From contig NZ_BCLE01000035.1 of the NCBI RefSeq assembly GCF_001431045.1, positions 1 through 57,611 of the forward strand: a stretch of DNA of 57,611 nucleotides, written 5' to 3'. The translations under genes and the position numbers were made by a program. A model generated the notes under the pieces. It saw nothing but the letters and a program-made list of their open reading frames with translations. It was not told the DNA's origin and did no database searches. Shown piece after piece: positions 37,939 through 47,962 of this stretch (position 1 is its first letter; the number at the start of each line of letters is the position of its first letter). This stretch comes from Streptococcus orisasini. GTDB taxonomy: Bacteria; Bacillota; Bacilli; Lactobacillales; Streptococcaceae.

Positions 37939-37988
37939 AAAGAGGGTGGGACAGACAGCAATAATGCCGCCTGTCCCACTCCTTTTTT
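37939..37988. terminator. GTGGGAC-type hairpin between dnaX and DUF3272
   Basis: GAGGGTGGGACAGACAGC and GCCGCCTGTCCCACTCC pair over about 16 bases, with TTTTTT on the plus strand and CTCTTTAT on the minus strand. It probably terminates dnaX and perhaps transcripts from birA. Confidence 0.65.
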
Positions 37989-38040
37989 CATTCATCAACA
38001 ACTTGAAATCCTGCTTCCAAGAAAGCATTTCAAGCCATTT

Positions 38041-39714
38041 TTATTCTTTTTCAAGTGTAATTTTATCCGCCAAGAAGTCAAAACCTTCGGGAATAAAATC
38101 CTGCTTCTCTTGAATTTCTTCCTGGCTATTATCCTTGCCTGTTTTCAAGCTGTTAGCAAATTCACTACGGATAGCATTGAAATCAGCCCGCGGGACAGCC
38201 ATAATCTTAGGTGAAAAACCAGACGCCTGACTCATAATATTACCAAATATATCATTAAGATTGGAACGCTTCATGACCTGCTCGGCATTAAAAGCGGCAT
38301 CAAAAGCCAAAATTGCATTTTCACTGTTAGCAAGGACAGGTTCAGACCCCATCAAAAGAGCTCGGTCTTGTATTGAAATATTATTTAAAATCTCATTCCA
38401 GGAACTCTTAAGAGCATCCAAATATTGACGAGACTTCTGACTGTCAGCCACGGTTTCCCGCATAATAGTCATAACCTTGTCCTTATCCACCTTGTAGCGG
38501 AAGGTCTTGGTCTTTCGTACTTGGGGTTCCTTGGCAAGGTCTGCTTTTTTCACAGACTGTAAAGCCTGCTGCAGTTCCTGAATCTGTGTTTTCAATTCTT
38601 GAATTTCCTGCGTGACATTATCAGGCAGTTCTTGTGCTTGGCTAGATTTCTGCACCTTTTCACTCAGGCGGATGGTCATCATTTCTGCATAAATCTTGGG
38701 ATGAGTCCCATTTTTTATTTCCGGCAGACTCTTGGTCACGATATCAATCATCCGGAAAACATCATCTTGAGGCAGAGATAAATTTTCCTGAAAAGCCTCA
38801 CCTTGATGCGTGTTTTCACCGCCTGACTGGACCACTAAAATATCTCTAAGATAATTGAGCAAATCTGTCGCAAAACGGCTCATGCTCTTGCCGCTGTCAA
38901 AGATAATCTCCAAATCATTCAAAGCTTGACTGGTCTGATGAGCCAAAAGATCTGCCACATAATGATCCAGAGCACTTAGACTAATGCTGCCGGTAATTTC
39001 TTCAGCTATCTCTAGTGAGACATGCTTGTCATTGGTCAGGCTAAGGGCTTGATCCAAGATAGAAAGAGCATCCCGCATTCCACCTTCAGCCCGCTTGGCA
39101 ATTAAAGCCAGAGCCTCCTCATCAAAGGTAACTTCTTCTTTTTGAAGGATTTCTGCCAGATGGTTTCGGATGGCCTTGGTTTTAATGGTCTTAAATTCAA
39201 AACGCTGTACCCGTGACAAAATAGTGGCAGGAATCTTGTGCAATTCCGTAGTCGCCAGAATAAACACGACATTCTCTGTCGGCTCTTCCAAGGTCTTCAA
39301 AAGTGCATTGAAAGCTCCAGTTGAAAGCATATGCACTTCATCAATAATATAAACTTTGTAAGTGGCTCGGCTAGGCGCATAGGTTGACTTATCGCGGATT
39401 TCCCGGATTTCGTCCACACCGTTGTTTGAAGCCGCATCAATTTCGATGACATCCTCAAGACTGCCATTGGTGATGTCGCGGCAAATATCACAGTGATTGC
39501 AAGGTTCACCATTTACTTGATTAGGACAATTCATAGCTTTGGCAAAAATCTTGGCAGCACTGGTCTTTCCCGTTCCGCGCGGTCCTGAAAAAAGATAAGC
39601 ATGGCTAATCTTGCCTGAAGCAACCGCTTGTTTTAAGGTGGTTGCAACAACTTCCTGACCGACCATTTCATCAAAGGTTTGGCTTCGGTATTTCCGATAA
39701 AGCGCTTGATACAT
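38041..39714 (-). CDS. dnaX: DNA polymerase III subunit gamma/tau
   Basis: The 557-residue clamp-loader ATPase has Walker A SGPRGTGKTSAAK, a zinc module with Cys in CPNQVNGEPCNHCDIC, Walker B YIIDEVHML, and the sensor-1 region LATTELHKIPATI. The C-terminal tau part (about 370-557) binds polymerase. I saw no obvious A-run frameshift site. The ATG overlaps the stop of the upstream methionine sulfoxide reductase gene (ATGA). Confidence 0.96.
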   Translation of the reverse strand: MYQALYRKYRSQTFDEMVGQEVVATTLKQAVASGKISHAYLFSGPRGTGKTSAAKIFAKAMNCPNQVNGEPCNHCDICRDITNGSLEDVIEIDAASNNGVDEIREIRDKSTYAPSRATYKVYIIDEVHMLSTGAFNALLKTLEEPTENVVFILATTELHKIPATILSRVQRFEFKTIKTKAIRNHLAEILQKEEVTFDEEALALIAKRAEGGMRDALSILDQALSLTNDKHVSLEIAEEITGSISLSALDHYVADLLAHQTSQALNDLEIIFDSGKSMSRFATDLLNYLRDILVVQSGGENTHQGEAFQENLSLPQDDVFRMIDIVTKSLPEIKNGTHPKIYAEMMTIRLSEKVQKSSQAQELPDNVTQEIQELKTQIQELQQALQSVKKADLAKEPQVRKTKTFRYKVDKDKVMTIMRETVADSQKSRQYLDALKSSWNEILNNISIQDRALLMGSEPVLANSENAILAFDAAFNAEQVMKRSNLNDIFGNIMSQASGFSPKIMAVPRADFNAIRSEFANSLKTGKDNSQEEIQEKQDFIPEGFDFLADKITLEKE

Positions 39715-40211
39715 CAGTTAGTCACTCCAAACATTCCAAAATCCCACTTGGTTTTCTCTACTAAAACAGCCACAAACTTCTCCAGATACTCTTGATCAAC
39801 AGTATTGTAGTCTCCTACCAAGGATGAGTCTAAATCCAGCACACCAAGCAGACGCTCTCCTTGATACATAGGCACTACAATCTCAGATTTCGCAGCAGCA
39901 TCACAGGAAATGTAATTAGCATGCCTGCTCACATCTTCCACAATCAGGGTTTGCTTTTTCTGAGCAGATTCCCCACAGACGCCTTTACCCAGAGCAATTC
40001 GGACACAGGAAACGTTACCCTGAAAAGGCCCCAAAATCAGCTCAGTCCCATCAAACAGATAAAAACCGGTAAAAACCGACTGAGGTAAAGCCATGTTGAG
40101 CATAGCCGAAGCATTAGACAAATTAGCAAGTGCATTATTTTCTTTGTCAAACATAGCCTCTGCCTGTGCTAAAAGAATTTGATAATTTGAAAGTTTTTCT
40201 TGATTTTGCAT
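39714..40211 (-). CDS. GAF-domain free methionine-(R)-sulfoxide reductase
   Basis: This single GAF domain of about 165 residues carries the three conserved cysteines of free-Met-R-sulfoxide reductases: [17 protein letters not shown] (first and second, ten residues apart) and [16 protein letters not shown] (third). It should repair free methionine oxidised by peroxide. I chose the ATG at 40211. An extended -10 (TGTTATAAT) ends 6 bases before it and there is no ribosome site, suggesting a leaderless message. The stop overlaps the dnaX start. Confidence 0.85.
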   Translation of the reverse strand: MQNQEKLSNYQILLAQAEAMFDKENNALANLSNASAMLNMALPQSVFTGFYLFDGTELILGPFQGNVSCVRIALGKGVCGESAQKKQTLIVEDVSRHANYISCDAAAKSEIVVPMYQGERLLGVLDLDSSLVGDYNTVDQEYLEKFVAVLVEKTKWDFGMFGVTN

Positions 40212-40360
40212 AAAACTATTATAACAAAAAACAGCTTTGAGGGCGAATACTAAGAAAACTTTGATTAGATAAAAGAAATCATTTTTCACTAGCTGTCCTG
40301 TAAGGTTAAAGCCAGCAGAAGATGAACTTTTGAGGATGTCTTAACTGCTTAAACAACTAC

Positions 40361-40396
40361 AAAAAGAGGATTGGCCTTTTTCTCCAATCCTGATTT
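40361..40396 (-). terminator. Terminator after peptidase E-like gene
   Basis: The minus strand reads AGGATTGG-AGAAAAAGG-CCAATCCT followed by CTTTTT, 15 bases after the stop of the gene at 40413. Confidence 0.8.
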
Positions 40397-40412
40397 ATAT
40401 TAAAAAACACGT

Positions 40413-41033
40413 TTAGTCAGCAGTTTCAATCCTATATTGCCCATTTTTCACCAGCACAACTTGACTGTTGGTCAACTTAAGAAGGTTTAACTGTCCGCCG
40501 TAAATTTCTGCCGTCTGCTTGCTGACCTCTTCAAAAGGAAATTCACCCCAATGCGGCAAAACAGAAAAATCAACTAGACCCAAGGCAGCATAATCCGTCA
40601 AATCAGGTGCCAGCTCCTTATCATCCATGATATGACTGTAGAAAATATCTTTTGAAGCAATGATGGCACCAGCTGATTCGCTGATATAAACCAGCCCTCG
40701 GTCAATTCGTTCACGAATCAGAGGCAGTAAATTCTTTCTTTTTAATTCCTGCAAGAGATAAAAGGTATTACCACCTGAAATATAAAGACAGGGCGTTTGT
40801 GCAATCTTTTCCCGCACCTCAGCCTCTGTTGCTTCTGCTATATCCAGCAGGTCAATGTCAAATTGCAAATCTGCAAAAACTGCCTTGCCTTCATCAATAT
40901 AATCCGTGTACTCTTCTACATTTCCAGCCGTGGGAATGAAAAGCACTTTCTTTTCCAGTTTGTGCTGAACGACAAAATCTGCAAATAAAGGCTGCACTTT
41001 TGCAAAATAAGAGCATAGGAATAATGTCTTCAT
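40413..41033 (-). CDS. Peptidase E-like protein (S51 family)
   Basis: The 206-residue protein has the class I glutamine amidotransferase-like fold used by dipeptidase E. The nucleophile Ser is in YISESAGAII, preceded by CLYISGGNTFYLLQELKR. A likely His lies in SVLPHWGEF. Peptidase E cleaves Asp-X dipeptides; bacterial relatives are often uncharacterised. It starts 27 bases after the methyltransferase gene and shares its strand. Confidence 0.85.
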   Translation of the reverse strand: MKTLFLCSYFAKVQPLFADFVVQHKLEKKVLFIPTAGNVEEYTDYIDEGKAVFADLQFDIDLLDIAEATEAEVREKIAQTPCLYISGGNTFYLLQELKRKNLLPLIRERIDRGLVYISESAGAIIASKDIFYSHIMDDKELAPDLTDYAALGLVDFSVLPHWGEFPFEEVSKQTAEIYGGQLNLLKLTNSQVVLVKNGQYRIETAD

Positions 41034-41060
41034 GAATTATCTCCCTTCTTCTACTAGCAC

Positions 41061-41687
41061 CTACTGTTTGACAACCATATAGTAAACCCAGACTGCCTGT
41101 CTTTGAGAATCCAGCAAACGCAGGCCTATTTTATTCAAATAATTGGCAAAAGCGTCTCTTTCTTTCAAATCTGACAAATAATAATTGATTTTGCTTTGCT
41201 CGCAAGCTATGATGAAGAGCCCATCATTTGTCAGCACGCGCTTGATTTCAAGCATTGCCTGCTCCAAATCTGGCCAATGAAAATGCGTCTGAAAGGCACA
41301 GACAAGATCAAAGGAATTATCAGGATAAGCCAGCTGACTGACATCCATGACCTCAAAAGTAATATTTTCTTGCTGGTAACGCTGCTGAGCTTGAGAAATA
41401 GCCTCCGTAGAAATGTCCAGACCCCTGACTTGGCTATTTGGAAAAAGTTGGCCAAGGTAGGCAGTCGACGCTCCATTGCCAATCCCAATATCCAAAATAT
41501 TCTCATAAGATTTTTTAGGAAGCACAGACAAAGCCCATTGTGCCATCGGTAAGTATGCTTTATTCCAAATCCTCATCATGATTCTACCAATAAAACCCGA
41601 CGGATGTTTAGATTGGTTAATGAGATACTTAATTAGAATATAAATTACTACTGCTAAAACAAAAAGAATAAGAATCATTTTTAGCAT
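41061..41687 (-). CDS. Membrane-anchored class I SAM-dependent methyltransferase
   Basis: The 208-residue protein starts with one hydrophobic segment (residues 2-21), then a Rossmann methyltransferase domain with motif I ILDIGIGNGASTAYLG, VRGLDIS, and motif DVSQLAYPDNSFDLVCAFQTHFHW-like (in parts). The substrate is unknown. The ATG overlaps the stop of a small frame upstream (TGATG), suggesting coupling with the gene at 41687-41855. Confidence 0.87.
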   Translation of the reverse strand: MLKMILILFVLAVVIYILIKYLINQSKHPSGFIGRIMMRIWNKAYLPMAQWALSVLPKKSYENILDIGIGNGASTAYLGQLFPNSQVRGLDISTEAISQAQQRYQQENITFEVMDVSQLAYPDNSFDLVCAFQTHFHWPDLEQAMLEIKRVLTNDGLFIIACEQSKINYYLSDLKERDAFANYLNKIGLRLLDSQRQAVWVYYMVVKQ

Positions 41688-41855
41688 CAGTAGCTCTCCT
41701 TATAGTCTTTCTTGGCTTGCTGCGTGCATTTTCTAATAAAGTCCGCTTTAGCATCCGTGTAGGCATCACGATCATGCTCATACGCTTTCCATAAGGACAA
41801 TTTTAAGCTTTCATATGCTTTAACAATTTTCGAGTGTTCTGCTTTGTGTCGTCAT
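41687..41855 (-). pseudogene. Small protein gene (about 55 residues) with frameshift near the start
   Basis: GAGGGGAG and an ATG at 41855 open a frame that stops after 11 codons. One base shift gives a 50-residue hydrophilic frame (KAYESLKLSLWKAYEHDRDA, then TDAKADFIRKCTQQAKKDYK) running to a TGA that overlaps the methyltransferase start. Total span is 169 bases, one more than a whole number of codons, consistent with a one-base insertion within the first 16 bases. I do not recognise the family. Confidence 0.45.
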
Positions 41856-41950
41856 AAAAAAACTCCCCTCATAGTTTCTAGTAAAATTTTTGTTTTTCAT
41901 TATCCACTATGTTGGGAGTAATCAGACACTGTGATAGCTATTTTTTGATC

Positions 41951-42736
41951 TTAATAATATTCACCCTGACGGTAATTCCATGAATTGAAGACATCTGAGA
42001 GGTTCATCATAATCTTGTCAATGTCTAATCCTTTGCGGATGACAACTGGACAGTTGTCGATTGAGCGGCTGCCTTCACCTTGTTCAGGAATAAGTTTTCC
42101 GTCTTTATCAACCATAGAAACCATGACACCTTGTTCATAGCGTGTTTCAATCGTCTTATCAGGTTGGATAGACGCTACATAATCATCAGCTTCAATAACA
42201 AGGTCCACTGCAGACTCGATCCGCTCACCAATTCCTTCAACTTTACCACGGTTACCCTTACCTGATGGGTTAGCAGATGAGGCGTAAACCATCTTACCTT
42301 CTTTTTCCCACATTTCTTTGGCAATTTGCTCACCGGCAACACCAAACTTAATAACGAAACATGAAGTTTTACGGCCATCAGTCATTAACTCTTCACGCCC
42401 ATCACCAAAGGCTTGGAGCTTAGCGTAAGCATCTTCTCGCCATGGAAGGATACAGCCAAGAAGGATATCTTCATCCCAATGTTTTTGATAGAAAGCTTCA
42501 ATTTCTGGTGTCAGCTGAGCGAGGGCACGAAGCTCGTCCATGCTGCCGCAAAGGACAACCCCTGGCTTATTACGGTTACGGTTCTTAGCTTCAAACTTGC
42601 GCTCCAAACCAGCCTTATCACTGGTCATAATGATGTAGCCAACCTTGGTCGGAGTGACGATACAGCCACCATCACCTTTAAGAATTTCAAGCCCTTCTTG
42701 ATTAAGTTTTCCATCCCATTGAACGTGTTTAGTCAT
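41951..42736 (-). CDS. Sua5/YciO/YrdC-family protein
   Basis: The protein of about 261 residues has the YrdC fold: GGCIVTPTKVGYIIMTSD near the N-terminus, KNRNRNKPGVVLCGSMDEL, and SSANPSGKGNRGKVEGI for nucleotide binding. Relatives make threonylcarbamoyl-AMP for tRNA t6A; paralogues such as YciO have less clear roles. It is longer than YrdC (about 190) but lacks a clear Sua5 domain, so I do not assign tsaC. GGAG precedes the ATG at 42736. Confidence 0.8.
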   Translation of the reverse strand: MTKHVQWDGKLNQEGLEILKGDGGCIVTPTKVGYIIMTSDKAGLERKFEAKNRNRNKPGVVLCGSMDELRALAQLTPEIEAFYQKHWDEDILLGCILPWREDAYAKLQAFGDGREELMTDGRKTSCFVIKFGVAGEQIAKEMWEKEGKMVYASSANPSGKGNRGKVEGIGERIESAVDLVIEADDYVASIQPDKTIETRYEQGVMVSMVDKDGKLIPEQGEGSRSIDNCPVVIRKGLDIDKIMMNLSDVFNSWNYRQGEYY

Positions 42737-42803
42737 AAAATAATTTCTCCATCTAATCAATTGTTGACCTGCTTATTTTAGCATGAAATAAGCAGTTTTT
42801 CAA

Positions 42804-42818
42804 GTAATTTTCTGAATT
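42804..42818. promoter_or_regulatory. Weak CodY-box-like site
   Basis: AATTTTCTGAATTTT matches 13 of 15 bases of the CodY consensus AATTTTCWGAAAATT. It lies between leuD and the YrdC-family gene. In an AT-rich genome such partial matches occur by chance. Confidence 0.3.
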
Positions 42819-42836
42819 TTCAAACTCAAGCAAATT

Positions 42837-43430
42837 TTACTTTTGCCAATAACTTGGACGATTTTTTTCATACTCAGCAATTAAGTCTTCATACTGAAGA
42901 GTGATGCCGATATCATCCAGGCCATTCAAGAGTTTATGCTTCCAATCCCCATCAATTTCAAAGCCAAACTCACCAACCGGTGAGATGATCTTTTGCTCAT
43001 AGAGGTCAACCGTTATTTCATCCCTTGGATCAAGAGCTGCTAGCTTCTGTCGGACTTCCGAGGGTTGGACAATCGGTAAAATTCCATTATTGAGATCATT
43101 ATTATAGTGAATATCTCCAAATGAGCCTGCAATGATAACCTTAAAACCATAGTCCGCCAAGGCCCAGGCTGCGTGTTCACGCGATGATCCAGCACCAAAG
43201 TTATCACCTGTAATCAAAATAGTTGCCTTGCGATAAGGGGCTGTGTTAAAGACAAAATCAGGGTTTTCTGTATAATCATCGTCAAGATAGCGCCACTCGT
43301 ACATCAGGTACTTGCCAAATCCTTTCTTATCAATCAGCTTAAGAAACTGTTTGGGCAGGATTTGATCCGTATCAATATTGTCGTTCATTAAAGGAACTGT
43401 TGTTCCTGTATATACTGTAAATTTTTCCAT
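42837..43430 (-). CDS. leuD: 3-isopropylmalate dehydratase small subunit
   Basis: The 197-residue subunit forms the swivel domain of isopropylmalate isomerase with LeuC. Motifs are [31 protein letters not shown] and [19 protein letters not shown]. It is the last gene of the leucine operon, 22 bases after leuC. Confidence 0.96.
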   Translation of the reverse strand: MEKFTVYTGTTVPLMNDNIDTDQILPKQFLKLIDKKGFGKYLMYEWRYLDDDYTENPDFVFNTAPYRKATILITGDNFGAGSSREHAAWALADYGFKVIIAGSFGDIHYNNDLNNGILPIVQPSEVRQKLAALDPRDEITVDLYEQKIISPVGEFGFEIDGDWKHKLLNGLDDIGITLQYEDLIAEYEKNRPSYWQK

Positions 43431-43452
43431 AAGTTACTATTCTCGTCTATGT

Positions 43453-44841
43453 TTACTGTGCTTCAGGTAATTGACGGACATCAACGAAATGACCAGCGAT
43501 TGCTGCAGCCGCAGCCATAGCCGGACTGCAGAGATGAGTTCTGGCTCCGACGCCTTGGCGATCCTCAAAGTTACGATTGCTTGTAGAAGCCGCATGAACA
43601 CCAGGCGGAACCTTATCAGGGTTCATTCCCAAACACATAGAGCAACCTGGATCGCGCCATTCAAAACCAGCATCCATAAAAATTTTATCCAATCCCAAAG
43701 CTTCTGCTGCTCGCTTAACCGGCCTTGATCCTGGAACAACAATAGCTGTCAGGTTCGGAGCAATATGTTTCCCCTTAACAAAAGCTGCTGCTACCTTGAG
43801 ATCGCTGAGCCGTGCATTGGTACAAGATCCTAAGAAAACATAACCAATTTCAATATCTTCAACTTTTTCACCAGGCTTAAGATCCATATAGTTATAGGCA
43901 CGCTCATCATTCATGTCACGGATTTCTGGGAAAGGTTTATCATAAGCCACACCCATGGATGGATTGGTTCCCCAGGTTACCATAGGAGCAAGGTCTGAGA
44001 CATCTATCTCAATAATCTTGTCATACTCAGCATCAGGATCTGACACCAAGGTCTTCCAATCCGCTACCGCCGCTTCAAAATCTTCGCCTTGAGGCGCTTC
44101 TGGGCGGCCTTTGACATAATCAAAAGTGGTTTGATCTGGGTTCATGATTCCCATTTTAGAGCCAAATTCAATAGACATATTGCAGATAGTCATACGCTCT
44201 TCCATGCTCAAAGCTTCTACGGCTTCTCCAACATACTCAACGACATGACCAACACCAACAGATACTCCATATTGGGCAATGAGGGCTAGGACATAATCTT
44301 TTGAATAAACACCCTTTTGCGGCTTTCCGATAAAGCGTACCAAGAGTTTCTTAGGCTTTACTTGCCAGATAGTCTGAGTTGCAAAAACATGCTCCACTTC
44401 TGTCGTTCCGATACCAAAACCGATAGCTCCAAAAGCGCCGTGAGTGGCCGTATGGCTGTCGCCGCAGACAATAAATTTCCCTGGCTGTGTTCGACCTGTT
44501 TCAGGGCCAACCATATGCACAATTCCTTGATTTTCAGATCCGTGAGAAGCATGAGCTACTCCGAATTCTTTAACATTTCGAGCTAAAGCGTCCATCTGAG
44601 CCTTAGAAATAACATCACGAATATCGTAGATATTAACCGTTGGAACATTATGATCAAAAGTACCGAAGGTCAAGTCTGGCCGACGTACTTGACGGCCAGA
44701 CTCACGTAAACCATCAAAGGCCTGAGGGCTAGTTACTTCATGAATATAATGCTGATCCACATACATGAGCTGTGGCTCACCTTCATGCCCTGTAATAACG
44801 TGGCGCTCCCACACTTTATCAAATATTGATTTTCCACTCAT
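43453..44841 (-). CDS. leuC: 3-isopropylmalate dehydratase large subunit
   Basis: The 462-residue aconitase-family subunit binds a 4Fe-4S cluster through Cys in [14 protein letters not shown] and the pair in [11 protein letters not shown]. It converts 2- to 3-isopropylmalate with LeuD. It lies in the leucine operon, one base after the DUF1294 gene. Confidence 0.97.
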   Translation of the reverse strand: MSGKSIFDKVWERHVITGHEGEPQLMYVDQHYIHEVTSPQAFDGLRESGRQVRRPDLTFGTFDHNVPTVNIYDIRDVISKAQMDALARNVKEFGVAHASHGSENQGIVHMVGPETGRTQPGKFIVCGDSHTATHGAFGAIGFGIGTTEVEHVFATQTIWQVKPKKLLVRFIGKPQKGVYSKDYVLALIAQYGVSVGVGHVVEYVGEAVEALSMEERMTICNMSIEFGSKMGIMNPDQTTFDYVKGRPEAPQGEDFEAAVADWKTLVSDPDAEYDKIIEIDVSDLAPMVTWGTNPSMGVAYDKPFPEIRDMNDERAYNYMDLKPGEKVEDIEIGYVFLGSCTNARLSDLKVAAAFVKGKHIAPNLTAIVVPGSRPVKRAAEALGLDKIFMDAGFEWRDPGCSMCLGMNPDKVPPGVHAASTSNRNFEDRQGVGARTHLCSPAMAAAAAIAGHFVDVRQLPEAQ

Positions 44842-44842
44842 A

Positions 44843-45115
44843 TTACATTCTCCAAACTAAATAAATCACGCTGCAAGCAATAACAACTCCCAAGTACCAA
44901 ACCAAGTGAAAATACCATTTTCTGGTTTTATGGTGAAAAAGTTGCCCTGCCAAGAGAGCTCCAAACCCACCTAAGAAGAAGCTTTCCAGCAACAAGATTT
45001 TCTCTGGAATTCTCCAAGCACCGCGCTTGGCCTTGCTTTTGTCTATACCGTAAGTAATCAAAACTGATAAATTCCAAACAAGCAAAGCCAAATAAATGAC
45101 TGTTTTAATGCTCAT
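44843..45115 (-). CDS. DUF1294 small membrane protein inside the leu operon
   Basis: The 90-residue protein has three hydrophobic segments and the DUF1294 pattern [40 protein letters not shown] and TRKWYFHL. The function is unknown. It overlaps leuB by 4 bases (ATGA) and sits one base before leuC, so it is translated as part of the operon rather than by chance proximity. Confidence 0.88.
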   Translation of the reverse strand: MSIKTVIYLALLVWNLSVLITYGIDKSKAKRGAWRIPEKILLLESFFLGGFGALLAGQLFHHKTRKWYFHLVWYLGVVIACSVIYLVWRM

Positions 45116-46146
45116 AGATTAGCAATAATGGCTGCTGTCATTTCAGCGGTATTAGCTGAGCCGCCCAAGTCGCGTGTTAGAACACCCTGCGTCAGCGTCT
45201 TATCAACAGCATTTTCAATCATTTCAGCGCCAGTAATTTCTCCAAAAGAATCACGCAGCATCATGGCAACCGACAAAATCATGGAAATCGGATTGGCAAT
45301 TCCTTGCCCAGCAATGTCTGGAGCTGAGCCATGAATCGGTTCATAAAGACTTGGACCGCCTTCAGAGTGGCTGGCAGATGGCATAACACCAAGCGTACCA
45401 GGCAGAACAGAAGACTCATCTGACAGGATATCACCGAAAAGATTTTCAGTCACAACCACATCAAAGCGCGCTGGATTAGTAATCATAATCATGGCTGCGC
45501 TGTCCACCAACTGATGTTCCAAAGTGACATCTGGATATTCTTCGGCTACTTCATCTGCTACTTTACGCCAGAGTTTTGACGTTGCCAAGACATTTTGCTT
45601 GTCAATGCTGGTTACTTTCTTACCGCGTCCACGCGCAATTTCAAAGGCCTTGCGCATAATACGGCGAATTTCATCAGCAGAATAATCATTGACATCGCGG
45701 GCTGAATCGTCATTCAAAGTATGTTCTCCAAAATAGATACCGCCAGTCAACTCACGCACAACCACAAAGTCAACATCTGCAATACGCTCAGATTTCAAAG
45801 GTGACAAATGTTTGAGGGCATCAAAGATGCGTACGGGACGGATATTGGCAAAAAGGTTAAGTTCCTTACGAATAGCCAAGAGACCTTGTTCGGGACGAAC
45901 AGGCGCCTTATCATACTGAGGACTGCCAATAGCTGCCAGCAAAATAGCATCTGCGGATTTTGCAGCATCCAAGGTGTCCTCGGGCAGTGGATGACCAGCT
46001 TCATCAATTCCTGCACCGCCGAAAGCCTTAGCTGTCGTTTCATAATCAAAACCAATCTTTTGAGCAACAGCGTCGAGAACTTCTAGACCTGCCGCCATAA
46101 TTTCTGGACCGATTCCGTCTCCTGCCAGTGTTACAATTTTTTTCAT
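45112..46146 (-). CDS. leuB: 3-isopropylmalate dehydrogenase
   Basis: The 344-residue enzyme oxidises 3-isopropylmalate with NAD. Motifs are LAGDGIGPEIMAAGLEVLD, VRPEQGLLAIRKELNLFANIRP (in parts), the Lys in SIDKQNVLATSKLWR, the metal-binding EHQLVDSAAMIM and DILSDESSVLPG, and GSAPDIAGQGIANP. It lies between leuA (15-base gap) and DUF1294. Confidence 0.97.
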   Translation of the reverse strand: MKKIVTLAGDGIGPEIMAAGLEVLDAVAQKIGFDYETTAKAFGGAGIDEAGHPLPEDTLDAAKSADAILLAAIGSPQYDKAPVRPEQGLLAIRKELNLFANIRPVRIFDALKHLSPLKSERIADVDFVVVRELTGGIYFGEHTLNDDSARDVNDYSADEIRRIMRKAFEIARGRGKKVTSIDKQNVLATSKLWRKVADEVAEEYPDVTLEHQLVDSAAMIMITNPARFDVVVTENLFGDILSDESSVLPGTLGVMPSASHSEGGPSLYEPIHGSAPDIAGQGIANPISMILSVAMMLRDSFGEITGAEMIENAVDKTLTQGVLTRDLGGSANTAEMTAAIIANL

Positions 46147-46161
46147 TCTTTCAAACTTCTC

Positions 46162-47727
46162 CTAGTTGTTACTTGGGTAATCACGTTCTGAAACTCTATG
46201 ACCAATTTCACCAGCGTTTTCCTTTTGAACGAAAGTATTGGCATTAATATAGGCAATGGCACTGGCCTTCAGGACATCGAAGTCAAGACCAGAAGCATTG
46301 AAAATTGTATCCGTATCAACATTTTCGACGGAAACCAGAACACGTGCCTGAGCATCGATACCGTCTGTAACAGCCTCGATATTGTAACTGTCCAGCTTAA
46401 CTGTTTGATTGAAGAATTTGTCAATGGCATTGAAGATCGCTTCAACAGAACCCTTACCATTAGCAATAATTTCGACTTCTTCCTCATCTCCATTAATCAT
46501 GATAACCTGTGCTGTGATGGTATCATCTTCATTTGAAGTCAACCTCAAATCCTTGAAGTGGAAGCCTTCAGGATTTTCAACGCTGGTTCCTGCTACCAAG
46601 GCTCTGATATCGGCATCAGTGATATCGTGTTTTTTATCAGCCAAGGATTTAAATTTGGCAAAAAGAGCCGCGATTTCAGACTCTTCAAAGTCCAGAGCCA
46701 GCTCTTTTAATTTTTCAACGAAAGCATGGCGGCCAGATAATTTTCCAAGCGGCAGTGAATTTTTCTTAACACCGACCAATTCAGGCGTGATAATTTCGTA
46801 AGTTAGAGGATTCTTAAGAACACCGTCCTGATGAATGCCAGACTCATGTGAGAAGGCATTGCCACCGACAACAGCCTTATTTTTAGGAATAGGAATACCT
46901 GAAAAACGTGATACTAATTCAGAAGTGTTAACCGTTTCATTGAGCACAATATCTGAAGTAGCTTCATAATAATCTTCACGAATGTTGAGTGCTACTGCTA
47001 CCTCTTCAAGAGCTACATTTCCGGCACGTTCGCCAATGCCGTTAACAGTTCCCTCAATACGCCCGGCACCTGCTTTGATGGCTGCCAAAGTATTAGCTGT
47101 AGCCATACCCAGATCATCATGGCAGTGAGGACTAAAGATAATTTCGCGGTCAGATGTAACATTTTCAATCAAGTATCCAAAAATATGACCAAATTCTGCT
47201 GGTGTTGTAAAGCCGACAGTATCAGGAATATTAATGTAAGTCGCTCCTGCATCCACAGCCGTTTGAACCACTTCAAGCAGGAAATCAAGCTCTGTCCGTG
47301 TTGCATCTTCCGGTGAAAATTCTACAACATCAAATTTAGAGCGAGCATAGGTTACATGTTCTTTAATCGCCTCTAAAATTTCTTCCTTGGATTTTTTGAG
47401 CTTAAATTCACGGTGAATAGGGCTGGTTGCAATAAAGACATGACACTGAGGAAATTTGGCATCCTTGAGCGCTTCGTAGCAGGCATCAATATCAGATTTA
47501 ACTGAACGAGCCAAACCAGATACTGCTGTCCTTGTCATTGCTGCTGCAATTTGCTTAACGGCTTCAAATGAATCTGGACTGGCTGCCGGAAAGCCTGCTT
47601 CAATGGAAGAAACACCCCATTTTTCCAGCTGTTTAGCAATAGCAACCTTTTCTTTTACCGAAAAATTAACGCCAGGCGTTTGTTCCCCATCGCGCAGGGT
47701 CGTGTCAAGAAATTCAACCTTATGCAT
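46162..47727 (-). CDS. leuA: 2-isopropylmalate synthase
   Basis: This enzyme of about 521 residues condenses acetyl-CoA with 2-ketoisovalerate. The catalytic TIM barrel starts [18 protein letters not shown] and has [17 protein letters not shown]; a C-terminal allosteric domain (about 390-521) gives leucine feedback. The ATG at 47727 follows AAGGTGG. The open frame up to 47853 is part of the attenuator leader, not protein. It is the first structural gene of leuA-leuB-DUF1294-leuC-leuD. Confidence 0.96.
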   Translation of the reverse strand: MHKVEFLDTTLRDGEQTPGVNFSVKEKVAIAKQLEKWGVSSIEAGFPAASPDSFEAVKQIAAAMTRTAVSGLARSVKSDIDACYEALKDAKFPQCHVFIATSPIHREFKLKKSKEEILEAIKEHVTYARSKFDVVEFSPEDATRTELDFLLEVVQTAVDAGATYINIPDTVGFTTPAEFGHIFGYLIENVTSDREIIFSPHCHDDLGMATANTLAAIKAGAGRIEGTVNGIGERAGNVALEEVAVALNIREDYYEATSDIVLNETVNTSELVSRFSGIPIPKNKAVVGGNAFSHESGIHQDGVLKNPLTYEIITPELVGVKKNSLPLGKLSGRHAFVEKLKELALDFEESEIAALFAKFKSLADKKHDITDADIRALVAGTSVENPEGFHFKDLRLTSNEDDTITAQVIMINGDEEEVEIIANGKGSVEAIFNAIDKFFNQTVKLDSYNIEAVTDGIDAQARVLVSVENVDTDTIFNASGLDFDVLKASAIAYINANTFVQKENAGEIGHRVSERDYPSNN

Positions 47728-47760
47728 AAGATACCACCTTCTAATTTGGAAAATTAAAAT

Positions 47761-47849
47761 AAAAAAACATCTCACTCGGAAAACCCAAGCGAGATGTTTT
47801 TTTATCCCGCTTGGTAAGCCAAACAGGACTAATGCTTTTGCACTAGCCC
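47761..47849 (-). promoter_or_regulatory. Leucine attenuator (terminator and antiterminator)
   Basis: Three alternative stems follow the leader peptide on the minus strand: GGGCTAGTGC/GCATTAGTCC (47826-47849); the antiterminator CCAAGCGGGAT/ATCTCGCTTGG (47804-47814 with 47785-47795); and the terminator ACATCTCGCTTGG/CCGAGTGAGATGT (47768-47797) followed by TTTTTTT. The second and third share a strand and exclude each other, which is the logic of leader-peptide attenuation. Confidence 0.88.
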
Positions 47850-47887
47850 TCACACCTCAACAACAAAGCGTCATTTCGTGTAAACAT
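47843..47887 (-). CDS. Leucine operon leader peptide
   Basis: The 14-residue peptide reads M-F-T-R-N-D-A-L-L-L-R-C-E-G, with three consecutive TTG leucine codons and a TAG stop inside the first attenuator stem. AAAGGA lies 9 bases upstream. Stalling at the Leu codons under leucine shortage would free the antiterminator. It lies about 115 bases before leuA. Confidence 0.85.
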   Translation of the reverse strand: MFTRNDALLLRCEG

Positions 47888-47921
47888 TTGACTTTTTTCC
47901 TTTCAGATGTAACTTGTTAAT

Positions 47922-47950
47922 ATCATACCTTTTTTTAGAATGATTGTCAA
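47922..47950 (-). promoter_or_regulatory. leu operon promoter
   Basis: On the minus strand TTGACA (47945-47950), a 17-base spacer and TATGAT (47922-47927) form a near-consensus promoter placed 35 bases before the leader peptide. Confidence 0.85.
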
Positions 47951-47962
47951 TATAAATTAAGG

